In this document: positions 17,966 to 26,465 of the stretch, piece after piece
How the letters are laid out: the number at the start of each line of letters is the position of its first letter
Position numbering within the stretch: position 1 is the first letter of the stretch
The notes under the pieces: model-generated
The model's database searches: none
The model's input: the letters and a program-made list of their open reading frames with translations, nothing else
What the model was told of the DNA's origin: nothing
From: Trinickia soli
Lineage (GTDB): Bacteria > Pseudomonadota > Gammaproteobacteria > Burkholderiales > Burkholderiaceae
Direction: 5' to 3'
NCBI RefSeq assembly: GCF_002879855.1
Contig: NZ_PNYB01000012.1
Span: 141,934 to 205,933, forward strand
DNA: 64,000 nucleotides
Program-made: the position numbers and the translations under genes

Positions 17966-19369
17966 TCAAACGATCCCCGTCGCGTAATAGACGCCGATCA
18001 CAAAAAACACGGCCAATGTCTTGATTACCGTCACGGCAAAGATGTCGCGATACGATTCCCTGTGCGTGAGCCCCGTGACAGCCAGCAGCGTGATCACGGC
18101 GCCATTATGCGGCAGCGTATCCATTCCGCCGCTTGCCATGGCCACGACGCGATGCAGTACTTCAAGCGGAATATGCGCTGCGTTCGCGTTCTTGATGAAC
18201 CAATCGGACATGGCCGCGAGCGCGATGCTCATACCGCCCGAAGCGGACCCCGTAATTCCCGCAAGCGAACTGACGGACACCGCCGCATTCACAAGCGGAT
18301 TCGGAATCGACTTCAACGCGCCGCCCACCACCAGAAAACCCGGCAATGCGGCGATGACCCCACCAAAGCCATATTCCGAAGCGGTGTTCATCGACGCCAG
18401 CAATGCCCCCGCGACAGCGCCCTTCGTGCCCGTTGCGAAGCGCTCGCGCACGCGATTGAATGCCGTCAGCACGACCAGCACGATGCCCGCGATCAATGCC
18501 CCTTCAACGGACCACACGGCCACGACGGTTTTGATCGTCGCGGACAACGGTGCATGCACGCCGGGCAGCACATCGGGCGGCACCGTATAGGTACCGGCGC
18601 CATACCACTGCGGAATCAGCTTGGTCAACGCGAAGTTCGCCACGCCGACGAGCACGAGCGGCGCGAGCGCCACGAGCGGATGCGGCAACGTAGCCGTGCC
18701 GACATGTTCGGGTTCGTTGACGAGCGACGTGCCGTACCCCTCGCCCTTCGCCAGCGCCGATCGGCGACGCCACTCCAGATACGAAAGCCCGACCACGATG
18801 ATGAACAACGAGCCGATCGTGCCGAGTGCCGGCGCGGCCCATCCCGTCGTTTTGAAAAATGCGCTCGGGATGATGTTCTGAATTTGCGGCGTGCCCGGCA
18901 GCGAATCCATCGTAAACGAGAAGGCACCGAGCGCAATGGCGCCCGGCATCAGCCGCTTCGGGATATCGCTTTGTCGATAAAGCTCGGCTGCAAACGGATA
19001 AACCGCGAATACGACAACGAATAGCGATACGCCCCCGTACGTCAGCAATGCGCAAACGGCGACGATCACCGCATTGGCGCGGCCGCGGCCGATATAACGA
19101 ATGGCCGCGGCAACGATTGCCTCGGAAAAACCGGCCAGCTCGATCACTTTGCCGAACACTGCGCCAAGTAAAAACACGGGGAAATACAGTTTGACGAAGC
19201 CGACCATCTTCTCCATGAAGATGCCCGTAAACACGGGCGCGACCGCTGCGGGATCGGTCAACAGGACAGCCGCGAGAGCGGCGATCGGCGCGAACAGAAT
19301 GACGCTGTAGCCGCGGTAGGCGGCGAACATCAGGAACGCCAGGGCGGCAAGGACGATGACGAACGACAT
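17966..19369 (-). CDS. GntP family permease (gluconate/carboxylate transporter type)
   Basis: About 467 residues and 12 or more hydrophobic segments. GntP-family features include FGKVIELAGFSEAIV, the SFTMDSLPGTPQIQNIIP segment and ASGGMDTLPHNGAVITLL near the end. The family imports gluconate, other sugar acids or hydroxy acids with protons. I chose the ATG at 19369 because GGAGA precedes it and the first membrane helix follows at once; an open frame to 19510 has no membrane character and would cover the promoter. A sigma-54 type -24/-12 promoter lies just upstream, and a divergent sigma-54 activator is the obvious regulator. Substrate is not determined. Confidence 0.9.
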   Translation of the reverse strand: MSFVIVLAALAFLMFAAYRGYSVILFAPIAALAAVLLTDPAAVAPVFTGIFMEKMVGFVKLYFPVFLLGAVFGKVIELAGFSEAIVAAAIRYIGRGRANAVIVAVCALLTYGGVSLFVVVFAVYPFAAELYRQSDIPKRLMPGAIALGAFSFTMDSLPGTPQIQNIIPSAFFKTTGWAAPALGTIGSLFIIVVGLSYLEWRRRSALAKGEGYGTSLVNEPEHVGTATLPHPLVALAPLVLVGVANFALTKLIPQWYGAGTYTVPPDVLPGVHAPLSATIKTVVAVWSVEGALIAGIVLVVLTAFNRVRERFATGTKGAVAGALLASMNTASEYGFGGVIAALPGFLVVGGALKSIPNPLVNAAVSVSSLAGITGSASGGMSIALAAMSDWFIKNANAAHIPLEVLHRVVAMASGGMDTLPHNGAVITLLAVTGLTHRESYRDIFAVTVIKTLAVFFVIGVYYATGIV

Positions 19370-19430
19370 CGGGTCTCCGGGTTGTGATTGTGAGTGCCAG
19401 CGAGCGCACAGGGAAAAGCAGGCAGCCGAC

Positions 19431-19450
19431 ATTGCAGGTTCCGTGCCATT
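19431..19450 (-). promoter_or_regulatory. Sigma-54 (-24/-12) promoter for the GntP permease
   Basis: Read on the reverse strand the site is AATGGCACG, then GAAC, then CTGCAAT, which matches the RpoN consensus TGGCACG-N4-TTGCW at all key bases (GG at -24, GC at -12). It lies about 60-80 bp before the permease ATG at 19369 and faces it. RpoN promoters require an AAA+ activator, and one is encoded divergently next door. Confidence 0.82.
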
Positions 19451-19522
19451 GCGCGCCGGAATGCGTTTCGCGTGACATCCAACGTCATGGAAAGAGAACG
19501 CGAGTGCCAAATGCAGCTGGAT

Positions 19523-19651
19523 CGTCTACGAATGGAGACATTCAAGGTCCTCGGAACGATCAAAGAGCTTATCGATACGTCGAAAAGGACGTTTAGACAG
19601 GCGTTTGAGCCATGTCTCTGATTTGAGATATGCTGTCTCCCATTGGAGACA
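19523..19651. promoter_or_regulatory. Three dyads TGTCTC-N6-GAGACA: candidate enhancer sites for the sigma-54 activator
   Basis: The sites are 19634-19651 (TGTCTC-N6-GAGACA, extended to perfect 8-bp arms), 19613-19630 (TGTCTC-N6-GAGATA) and a weaker 19523-19540 (CGTCTA-N6-GAGACA). The two strong sites are 21 bp apart, two helical turns. They lie roughly 90-220 bp upstream of the -24/-12 promoter, the usual range for upstream activating sequences, and 74-202 bp before the activator ATG, so autoregulation is also possible. Confidence 0.65.
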
Positions 19652-19724
19652 GGGCGACGAACAGCGAGCAGGTTCAAATCGAACTCCAACCCGAGCGCCC
19701 GCACTACGACATTGGACCCTTCGG

Positions 19725-21236
19725 ATGAAGACCGACCTTATCGGCGTGCCTGCCGACTACAGCGCGATCTTGCGCCGCGCGATGGACTCGCTATTCCGAA
19801 CCTTCGAAAATTTCAGCGAAGGCACGCTCATCGTCGATGCCGACGCACGCATCGTCTGGATCAATGAACGTTACGCTGCGCGCTTCGGCTTCGCCGATAG
19901 CCGGCAAGCGATCGGCCTCGATTGCGAAACGGTGATTCCGAACAGCCTCATGCGCGAGGTCGTGCAGACGGGCAAGCCGATTTTGCTCGATATGCTCGAA
20001 AACGGACGCGAGCCGCTCGTCGTTATGCGCTTGCCGCTCAAGGACGAAGCGGGTCGTACAGTGGGCGCGGTCGGCTTCGCATTGTTCGACGAAATGAAAT
20101 CGCTGACGCCGCTCTTCTCGCACTATTCGCGCGTTCAGGAAGAACTGATTGCGGCCCGGCAGTCGCTCGCGCAGGCGCGCCGTGCGAAATACACGTTGGC
20201 GAGCTTCGTCGGTACGAGCGCGGCCAGTCTCGAAGTCAAGCGCCAGGCGCGCCGCGCATCGTATGTCGATTCACCCGTGTTGTTGCTCGGCGAAACGGGT
20301 ACGGGCAAGGAACTGCTGGTGCATGCAATCCATGGAACGTCGGCGCGCGCGAAAGGCCCGCTCGTGACGGTCAACGTCGCCGCGATCCCCGATACGCTGC
20401 TCGAAGTCGAATTTTTCGGTGCAGCGCCCGGCGCTTATACGGGCGTCGAACGGCGCGGCCGGGTGGGCAAGTTCGAACTCGCGAATGGCGGTACGCTGTT
20501 TCTCGACGAGATCGGCGATATGCCGTTGCCGTTGCAGGGCAAGTTGCTGCGCGTGTTGCAGGACCAGGAATTCGAGCCATTGGGCTCGAACCGTATCGTG
20601 CGCACCGATGTGCGGATCGTCGCGGCTACGTCGGCGGATCTGCCGGCGCTCGTCGCCGCGGGGCGTTTTCGCGCGGACCTCTTTTATCGGCTCAACGTAT
20701 TGACGATTCATGCGCCGCCATTGCGCGCGCGACGCTCCGATATCGAAGCATTGGCCTACGCCATTTTGGAGGACTTATCGACGCCGGGTCGTGGCGGGCA
20801 CGGCCGTCATTTCGAATTGCAAGACGACGCGCTGCGCCTATTGGCAGCCTATGACTGGCCCGGCAATGTCCGCGAATTGCGCAACACGCTCGAACGTGCG
20901 GTCATGCTGTGCGACACCGAGCGAATCGATGCGCGCACACTCGCGCCTTTTATCGGCGCATCCGTATTGCCGGACCGGGGATCGATCGCAGGCGCGGCAC
21001 CCGCATCGAACCCGGGTTCGGCCTTCGCCAGCGCGGACCGCAAAGCCGAGGCCGCCGCGCAGGTGCAACCGGGCGGGACCGATTCCTATGCGCAGGCCAT
21101 GGCCGATTTCGAGCGGCGCTATTTATGCGATGCGCTGCGCGCCACGGGCGGTCGGGTAGCCGAAGCGGCGGCACGGATCGGGATGGGGCGAGCCACGCTT
21201 TATAAGAAGATCGCGGCGTTGAACATCGCGATTTGA
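19725..21236 (+). CDS. Sigma-54 dependent transcriptional activator with PAS domain
   Basis: 503 residues. A PAS-like sensor lies at about residues 20-130 (FENFSEGTLIVDADARIVWIN), the AAA+ domain at about 165-395 with Walker A GETGTGKE and Walker B LFLDEIGDMP, and a C-terminal Fis-type HTH (GGRVAEAAARIGMGRATLYKK). The sigma-54 contact loop reads GAYTGV at residues 236-241 instead of the usual GAFTGA; tyrosine is tolerated in known activators, the final valine is unusual. It starts at the ATG at 19725, preceded by CGG only; an ATG at 19605 would overlap the dyads. It likely activates the divergent GntP permease gene in response to a ligand sensed by the PAS domain. Confidence 0.9.
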   Translation: MKTDLIGVPADYSAILRRAMDSLFRTFENFSEGTLIVDADARIVWINERYAARFGFADSRQAIGLDCETVIPNSLMREVVQTGKPILLDMLENGREPLVVMRLPLKDEAGRTVGAVGFALFDEMKSLTPLFSHYSRVQEELIAARQSLAQARRAKYTLASFVGTSAASLEVKRQARRASYVDSPVLLLGETGTGKELLVHAIHGTSARAKGPLVTVNVAAIPDTLLEVEFFGAAPGAYTGVERRGRVGKFELANGGTLFLDEIGDMPLPLQGKLLRVLQDQEFEPLGSNRIVRTDVRIVAATSADLPALVAAGRFRADLFYRLNVLTIHAPPLRARRSDIEALAYAILEDLSTPGRGGHGRHFELQDDALRLLAAYDWPGNVRELRNTLERAVMLCDTERIDARTLAPFIGASVLPDRGSIAGAAPASNPGSAFASADRKAEAAAQVQPGGTDSYAQAMADFERRYLCDALRATGGRVAEAAARIGMGRATLYKKIAALNIAI

Positions 21237-21350
21237 AGAAATTCGATGGATGGCGAGCGTAATGAGGCATCGTCTTCATGGCGCGCGGGTTATGCCGTGG
21301 CATACTCCGGCCAATCGAAAAAAGAACTTCAGGCCAAAGGAGTTTGTTCA

Positions 21351-21629
21351 ATGCAAGGCACGTCTTTGTTTCATTTGCGCGCGGGCGCGTCGCTGCGCCT
21401 GGTCGCGGCGGCGTCGTTGGGCGCGGCGCTGCTGGCGGGATGCGGCGGCAGCGCGCCACTGTTCACGAGCGACGGGCGTCCCACGACGGCCGTGCAATGC
21501 TCGGCCGCCGGCCCTTGGGACAATTGCATAGAGCATGCACGCGGCATATGCCAAGGCGATATCGACGTCATTGCCCAATCGACCCAGGACGGAGCGAATA
21601 ATTTACTGTTCGCCTGCAAGGCCAAATGA
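21351..21629 (+). CDS. Small predicted lipoprotein
   Basis: 92 residues with a type II signal peptide: basic start, hydrophobic stretch LRLVAAASLGAALLAGC, where LLAGC is the lipobox. The mature part has three further cysteines besides the lipidated one (VQC, DNC, GIC and a final FAC region), suggesting disulfides in the periplasm. AAAGGAG before the ATG at 21351 supports the start. Function is not recognised; it stands alone before the H-NS gene. Confidence 0.75.
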   Translation: MQGTSLFHLRAGASLRLVAAASLGAALLAGCGGSAPLFTSDGRPTTAVQCSAAGPWDNCIEHARGICQGDIDVIAQSTQDGANNLLFACKAK

Positions 21630-21798
21630 TTGGCGAACGTGAGTCGTGGCTTGGCTGCATCGCGCGGCGGCCGAAGCTCGTTGCGGTCCGTAGCTTGCTG
21701 TCGCTATGGTCGCCCGGGCGATTGCACTTTTGCGCGAACTGGCAGTCAGAGGAGCATTAACCGTCATTCAAGTCACTCAAACAAGGAGGTGAAAGTCT

Positions 21799-22089
21799 AT
21801 GGCGACTTACCGGCAGTTGACCGAGCAGCTAGCGAAAGTACAAGCCCAAGTGGAAGCGGCGCGCGAAAAAGAGCTGGCCAACACGATCGCGCAAATCAAG
21901 GAGCAGATAGCGGAATACGGCATTACCGCGGAAGAGCTTGGTTTTTCGAGCAAACGCACGGCGTCGCGTAAAACGTCCTCTTTGCCCCCCAAGTACCGCG
22001 ACCCGAAAACGGGCGCTACCTGGACCGGCCGCGGGCGCGCCCCGGCATGGCTTGGCAAACGGCGCGAGAAGTTTCTGATCGAGCAGTGA
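21799..22089 (+). CDS. H-NS family nucleoid protein
   Basis: 96 residues. The N-terminal half is a coiled-coil oligomerisation region (LTEQLAKVQAQVEAAREKELANT), and the C-terminus holds the H-NS DNA-binding motif with YRDPKTGATWTGRGRAPAWL. A strong ribosome-binding site (AAGGAGGTGA) precedes the ATG. Such proteins bind AT-rich DNA and silence acquired genes; AT-rich DNA of that sort is present near 57.8-58.0 kb. Burkholderiaceae carry many paralogues, so this is one of several. Confidence 0.92.
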   Translation: MATYRQLTEQLAKVQAQVEAAREKELANTIAQIKEQIAEYGITAEELGFSSKRTASRKTSSLPPKYRDPKTGATWTGRGRAPAWLGKRREKFLIEQ

Positions 22090-22112
22090 TTTCCGCCTTC
22101 AGGCGGCACCGG

Positions 22113-22148
22113 GCCGAACGAAAGTCGCGATTGCGCTTTTCGTTCGGC
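22113..22148 (+). terminator. Terminator-like hairpin after the H-NS gene
   Basis: Perfect 11-bp arms (GCCGAACGAAA and TTTCGTTCGGC) around a 14-nt loop, 24 bp after the H-NS stop. A smaller CCGCC-TTCA-GGCGG hairpin precedes it at 22093-22106. The trailing sequence is only moderately T-rich. Confidence 0.6.
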
Positions 22149-22204
22149 TGCGGTTTCTCTCAGCATTCCCGCTGGTTCAACGAAAGTTCTTGATTCGAAA
22201 GAAT

Positions 22205-23482
22205 ATGCCTTCGATCGCACGCAATGTGCTCGGAATGGCCGCGCTATTGGCTATCGCTTTTATTTTTTCGACCAACCGTCGCGCGATCCGGCCGCGCACG
22301 GTCGTCTCCGCGTTGCTCGCGCAGGTGGCGATCGGCGCGTTCGTGCTGTTCGTACCGTTCGGTAAAGTCGTGTTGGCCGATATGGCGGCCGGCGTCAATC
22401 GGGTTCTCGATTACGGCAACGCGGGCATCGAGTTCTTGTTCGGCGGGCTCGTTCAATCGAAAATGTTTGCATTATTCGGCGAAGGCGGTTTCGTATTCGC
22501 CGTCCGCGTCCTACCGGCCATTATTTTTGTGACGGCTTTGATCTCCGTGCTGTATTACGTCGGGGTCATGCGCTGGATCGTGCTCGTGCTTGGGACGCTG
22601 TTTCAGCGCCTGCTCGGCGTATCGAAGCTCGAATCGTTTTCCGCCGTCACGACGATTTTTCTCGGGCAAAGCGAAATGCCGGCCGTCGTCAAACCGTTCG
22701 CGCGCGATATGACCGGCGCCGAACTGTTCGCCGTCATGTCGAGCGGAATGGCCGCCGTGGCCGGTTCAGTCCTGGCCGGTTATGCGGGGCTGGGCGTGCC
22801 GATTCAATACTTGCTGGCCGCCTCGTTCATGGCCGTGCCAGGCGGCCTGTTGTTCGCGAAGATCCTCCATCCGACGACCGAACCGAGCCCGGTGCAACTC
22901 GATCAGCTCAGTTTCGACGAGCGGCGCCCGGCCAATGTGATCGAAGCGGCCAGCTCCGGCGCCACGGTGGGCTTGAAGATCGCCGTGATGGTTGGGGCGA
23001 TGCTGATTGCGTTTGTCAGTTTGATAGCACTCCTAAATGGTTTGGTCGGCGGCATCGGCGGGTGGTTCGGTCATCCACAGCTGTCGATGCAATCGATTCT
23101 CGGCGCCGTGTTTGCGCCGCTGGCTTATCTGATCGGCGTGCCGTGGAGCGAAGCCATGGTGGCGGGCAACTTCCTCGGGCAAAAGATCATCCTGAACGAA
23201 TTCGTGGCCTACGCATCGCTTTCGCCCTATTTGAAGGATGCGGCCAGCGTGGCGGCGGCGGGGCTGCCGATGCTGACGCCGCGTACGCTTGCGATTTTGT
23301 CGTTCGCGCTGTGCGGCTTTGCGAACTTCGCCTCGATCGCCGTATTGACGGGCGGTTTCAGCGCCGTCGCGCCCGAGCGCCGTTCGGAAGTTGCGCGTTA
23401 CGGGTTACGCGTCGTGCTCGCCGGTACGCTGTCGAATCTGATGAGCGCGACGATTGCGGGTATGTTTTTGACGTTTCATTAA
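22205..23482 (+). CDS. nupC: Concentrative nucleoside transporter, NupC family
   Basis: About 425 residues with 8-10 membrane segments. CNT-family sequences are visible: FGGLVQSKMFALFGEGGFVFAV, KLESFSAVTTIFLGQSEMP (QSE and nearby residues belong to the nucleoside site), and GVPWSEAMVAGNFLGQKIILNEFVA. It imports nucleosides with protons across the inner membrane. The ATG at 22205 aligns with the NupC N-terminus; a TTG at 22190 adds five residues. Cytidine deaminase and nucleoside hydrolase genes follow directly, so import and breakdown of nucleosides are co-encoded. Confidence 0.92.
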   Translation: MPSIARNVLGMAALLAIAFIFSTNRRAIRPRTVVSALLAQVAIGAFVLFVPFGKVVLADMAAGVNRVLDYGNAGIEFLFGGLVQSKMFALFGEGGFVFAVRVLPAIIFVTALISVLYYVGVMRWIVLVLGTLFQRLLGVSKLESFSAVTTIFLGQSEMPAVVKPFARDMTGAELFAVMSSGMAAVAGSVLAGYAGLGVPIQYLLAASFMAVPGGLLFAKILHPTTEPSPVQLDQLSFDERRPANVIEAASSGATVGLKIAVMVGAMLIAFVSLIALLNGLVGGIGGWFGHPQLSMQSILGAVFAPLAYLIGVPWSEAMVAGNFLGQKIILNEFVAYASLSPYLKDAASVAAAGLPMLTPRTLAILSFALCGFANFASIAVLTGGFSAVAPERRSEVARYGLRVVLAGTLSNLMSATIAGMFLTFH

Positions 23483-23520
23483 ACGCCTGATGGTTCGAAC
23501 GTGAAAGGACGAGGCCGGCT

Positions 23521-23910
23521 ATGAAGTTGGACGAATTGCTCGATAAAGCGAAAGCGGCGCGCGAAAACGCCTATGCTCCGTACTCGAAATTCAAGGTCGG
23601 CGCGGCACTGCTGACGAAGGATGGCCGCGTCTTTGCGGGTTGCAATGTCGAAAACGCTTCGTACGGTCTCTGCAATTGTGCCGAGCGCACCGCGTTTTTC
23701 AGCGCCGTCGCGGCAGGTTGCCAGCGCGACGAATTTGCCGCGCTTGCGGTCGTCGGCGATACCGACGGGCCGATTGCTCCTTGCGGGGCTTGCCGTCAGG
23801 TCATCATCGAACTTGGCGGGCCCGATCTCGCCATTCGACTCGGCAATCTCCGTGGCGATACACGCGATACGACTGCGCGCGAACAATTGCCTGATGCTTT
23901 CTCTCTCTGA
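23521..23910 (+). CDS. cdd: Cytidine deaminase
   Basis: 129 residues, the tetrameric short form. Zinc-site motifs are CNCAERTAFF (C-A-E with the catalytic glutamate) and PCGACRQV. It converts cytidine and deoxycytidine to uridine and deoxyuridine with ammonia release in the cytoplasm. It is 38 bp after nupC and 2 bp before the nucleoside hydrolase gene, so an operon is likely. Confidence 0.95.
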   Translation: MKLDELLDKAKAARENAYAPYSKFKVGAALLTKDGRVFAGCNVENASYGLCNCAERTAFFSAVAAGCQRDEFAALAVVGDTDGPIAPCGACRQVIIELGGPDLAIRLGNLRGDTRDTTAREQLPDAFSL

Positions 23911-23912
23911 TC

Positions 23913-24872
23913 ATGCATAAAGTCATCTACGATACCGACCCCGGCGTCGACGACGCGATGGCGCTCGTGTTTCAGGCGCTGCATCCGCAAATCGAACTGC
24001 TCGGCGTGACGAGCGTCTTCGGCAATTCGACGATCGAGACAACCACGCGCAACGCGCTGTATCTCGCGCAGCGGTTCGCACCCGGCGTGCCGGTCGCACG
24101 CGGCGCGGCCGCGCCGCTGCGCCGTGCGGCGCCGGCTCCCGTCGATTGGATTCATGGCAGCGACGGCCTGGGCAATACGGGTTTGCGTTCGGCCGACCAA
24201 AGCGCGCTCGATGCGCGCAGCGCTCATCGGTTCATCATCGATACGGTTCGCGCGCATCCGCATCAAGTCTCGCTCGTTGCCGTCGGTCCGCTGACGAATC
24301 TCGCGCTTGCCCTCGGAGAAGACCCGGAAATCGCTTCGCTCGTGAAGCAGGTGGTGGTGATGGGCGGCGCGTTCGGCACGGACGGTGTGAATGGCAATGT
24401 GTCGCCGGCCGCCGAAGCCAACATCCTCGGCGATCCCGATGCGGCCGACATCGTATTCGGTGCGCCATGGTCCGTGGCCATCGTCGGCCTGGACGTCACC
24501 GAACGCATCGTGATGACGACCGATTACCTGGCGAAGCTGCGCGACGATGCCGGTGACGTCGGCCGTTTCGTCTGGGACGTTTCGCGGTTTTACGAAGCGT
24601 TTCATCTGTCGAGCGCGGGGCTTGGCGGCATCTACGTGCATGATTCGTCGGCCGTTGCCTATCTGCTGGCGCCGCATCTGTATGTGACGAGGACAGGGCC
24701 GGTACGCGTCCTGACCGAAGGCATCGCAGTGGGCCACACGATTCAAAAGCTCATGACGTTCCCCGCGCCCGCTCCCGATTGGGATGGCCGCCCGCCGTGC
24801 GAAGTGTGCGTCGAGGCGGATGCTGCGCAGATACTCGACCTCTATGCGCGCACGTTGTGCGGCAAGGTCTAG
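23913..24872 (+). CDS. Nucleoside hydrolase (IunH/Rih family)
   Basis: 319 residues. The calcium-binding signature YDTDPGVDDAMAL opens the protein, and the family segments GVTSVFGN and LVAVGPLTNLALAL follow, then VVMGGAF. It cleaves the N-glycosidic bond of ribonucleosides to base and ribose. Together with NupC and Cdd it forms a uptake and salvage unit; uridine produced by Cdd is a plausible substrate. Preference between pyrimidine (RihA/B) and broad (RihC) types cannot be settled by eye. Confidence 0.93.
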   Translation: MHKVIYDTDPGVDDAMALVFQALHPQIELLGVTSVFGNSTIETTTRNALYLAQRFAPGVPVARGAAAPLRRAAPAPVDWIHGSDGLGNTGLRSADQSALDARSAHRFIIDTVRAHPHQVSLVAVGPLTNLALALGEDPEIASLVKQVVVMGGAFGTDGVNGNVSPAAEANILGDPDAADIVFGAPWSVAIVGLDVTERIVMTTDYLAKLRDDAGDVGRFVWDVSRFYEAFHLSSAGLGGIYVHDSSAVAYLLAPHLYVTRTGPVRVLTEGIAVGHTIQKLMTFPAPAPDWDGRPPCEVCVEADAAQILDLYARTLCGKV

Positions 24873-24931
24873 CGGGAGGCAGTGAGGCAGTGCGGGGCTT
24901 CGATGCCTCGGGCCGTCGATGTCGTCTATGT

Positions 24932-25276
24932 CTACGTCGAGGCGGGCTGCTCAGCGCCGAAGAAGATCACCCACGTGCTGAAATCGGGCGTGAACTGCTC
25001 GAACCGGTGCTCGGCATGCGCAGGAACGAACAGCAGATCGCCGGCTTGAAACGCTGTCCGTTCCCCCGCTCGCATGAAGACGCCTGAGCCCGTCGCGACG
25101 ATATAAAGCTCATCGCGTGTATGTGGCTTCTGAGTATCGGCGCCGCGAGGCGCGAATAGTTCGACCGATACGTCGGCGCGCTGAAACAACACCGTGAACG
25201 GTTGCGGAAGGGCGGCCAGCGTGCGCGCTGCATCGGAGTGCGCAATGCGGAGCACGTCGTCAGGGATTGGGTTCAT
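24932..25276 (-). CDS. Small cupin domain protein
   Basis: 114 residues, essentially one cupin barrel: VELFAPRGADTQKPHTRDELYIVATGSGVF holds the first motif (H, then E) and HAEHRFEQFTPDFSTWVIFF the second. The metal ligands H, E and H are present. I chose the ATG at 25276; an open frame to 25381 adds a poor N-terminus. Function is unknown; single cupins of this type bind small ligands or act as isomerases. It is convergent with the nucleoside operon. Confidence 0.75.
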   Translation of the reverse strand: MNPIPDDVLRIAHSDAARTLAALPQPFTVLFQRADVSVELFAPRGADTQKPHTRDELYIVATGSGVFMRAGERTAFQAGDLLFVPAHAEHRFEQFTPDFSTWVIFFGAEQPAST

Positions 25277-25455
25277 ACGGATTCCTCGGGGACGGAGGCA
25301 GTCGTTGTGATTCTCGGTTCGGCGCAGGACATCGAACATGGACACTTCGAGACGATGCGAGCATGCCAGTCGGATTCGCAACGCGCAACGCGCAACGCGA
25401 GGCGCCGTGCGTCGTCAGCACCAGGTCCCGAAAACCCTCACCTCAAGAGCCCAGC

Positions 25456-25489
25456 GCCTTTGCCGGAGCCTTGATGGCAAAGGCTCCGG
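25456..25489. repeat. Two overlapping, mutually exclusive inverted repeats
   Basis: GCCTTTGCC (25456-25464) pairs with GGCAAAGGC (25476-25484), while CCGGAGCC (25463-25470) pairs with GGCTCCGG (25482-25489). The arms overlap, so only one hairpin can form at a time. The element lies between a TetR gene and the cupin gene, both on the reverse strand. It may be a terminator or attenuator, but no T-run was seen. Confidence 0.45.
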
Positions 25490-25572
25490 GCGTCGCGCCG
25501 CGATGAATCCCGCAAACACTCACCTTTAGAGGACGTCGCCATGCGGCACGCCGTATGAGCGAACCATGCGCC

Positions 25573-26349
25573 TCAACCCTTGCGGCGTGAGGCGGCTGCT
25601 TTTTCCTTGCCGTGGGTTGCTCGCGATTGACGTACAGGCGCTGCCGTCTCGCGTTCCACCGACCACAATTGCAGCAGCGAGCGCGTGTTGGCGAAGATCG
25701 TTTGCTTGACGAGGTCGATCTTCGCGGCATCCATCGTCGACCATCCGAGCAACGTCATCACGCTGCGCGGCGCCGTGTGGAACGACATGAATTGTCCGTG
25801 CAGCGTCAGCAGGCGCAAAATTGTGCGCGGATCGTCGGGCGTCGTGCCGCAGATTTTCGCCACAAGTGCGAGTGCGACCCGGTTCAAAGGCCCTCGTACG
25901 CGCTGCTGAAAGATTTCGGTGGCGATCGGCGGCTCTTGACCCCCTTGCTCGCGGACGAAAAAAAGCTTCAAGGTGGGCGCGGAAGGCGTAGTCATGGCCT
26001 TATCGATCATGACATCCTGAATCGCGACGAACGCCTCGATCAGCCGGGCCACATCATCGGTCGTGTCGAGCGTTTCCAATCCGCTGCGCACGACGGGTTC
26101 GAATTTGACCCACACCTCACTGGCAAGGTGCTCCGCGCAGGCCCGGTAAACCCCTTCCTTGTTTTCGAAGTAGTACTGCAGCGCCGGTGCGTTCACGCCG
26201 GCGCGCGCCGCGATCTCGCGCGTCGACGCGGCAACGAAACCACGTTCCCCAAACAGGTCGATCGCTGCCTCGATGATGCGAAGGCGCGTCTCCTCTCCGC
26301 GTGCATAGCCGCTTTCCGTCGAACGGCGAAGGCGCTTCGTTTCGCTCAT
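25573..26349 (-). CDS. TetR family repressor, probably of the adjacent efflux operon
   Basis: 258 residues. The TetR HTH is near residues 15-65 (RLRIIEAAIDLFGERGFVAASTREIAARAGVN region, then LQYYFENKEGVYRAC), followed by a long C-terminal domain resembling the CerR/DUF1956 type. The C-terminus is basic (KEKAAASRRKG). I chose the ATG at 26349; an upstream ATG at 26385 would place the start inside the promoter. It is divergent from emrA with a 116-bp spacer carrying a promoter and a GTCAA-N11-TTGAC dyad, the standard layout for a local efflux repressor. Confidence 0.88.
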   Translation of the reverse strand: MSETKRLRRSTESGYARGEETRLRIIEAAIDLFGERGFVAASTREIAARAGVNAPALQYYFENKEGVYRACAEHLASEVWVKFEPVVRSGLETLDTTDDVARLIEAFVAIQDVMIDKAMTTPSAPTLKLFFVREQGGQEPPIATEIFQQRVRGPLNRVALALVAKICGTTPDDPRTILRLLTLHGQFMSFHTAPRSVMTLLGWSTMDAAKIDLVKQTIFANTRSLLQLWSVERETAAPVRQSRATHGKEKAAASRRKG

Positions 26350-26387
26350 GACTCCAATCCTTACACACGACCGCGGATAGTACACCG

Positions 26388-26431
26388 GTCAAAAATATAT
26401 CACTTGACACAAATTTTCCAACTGGAATAAT
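26388..26431 (+). promoter_or_regulatory. Promoter and putative TetR operator ahead of emrA
   Basis: TTGACA at 26404-26409 and AATAAT at 26426-26431, with a 16-bp spacer, form a near-consensus sigma-70 promoter reading into emrA. The dyad GTCAA (26388-26392) and TTGAC (26404-26408) overlaps the -35 box, a good place for repression by the divergent TetR protein. Confidence 0.65.
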
Positions 26432-26465
26432 TGTGTCCGCTTCAGCCCTCAGAGGATTCCCGAAC

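Noticed and set aside
19370..19510. Longer start for the GntP permease
   Set aside because: It would cover the -24/-12 promoter and adds 47 residues without membrane or family features; GGAGA precedes the ATG at 19369.
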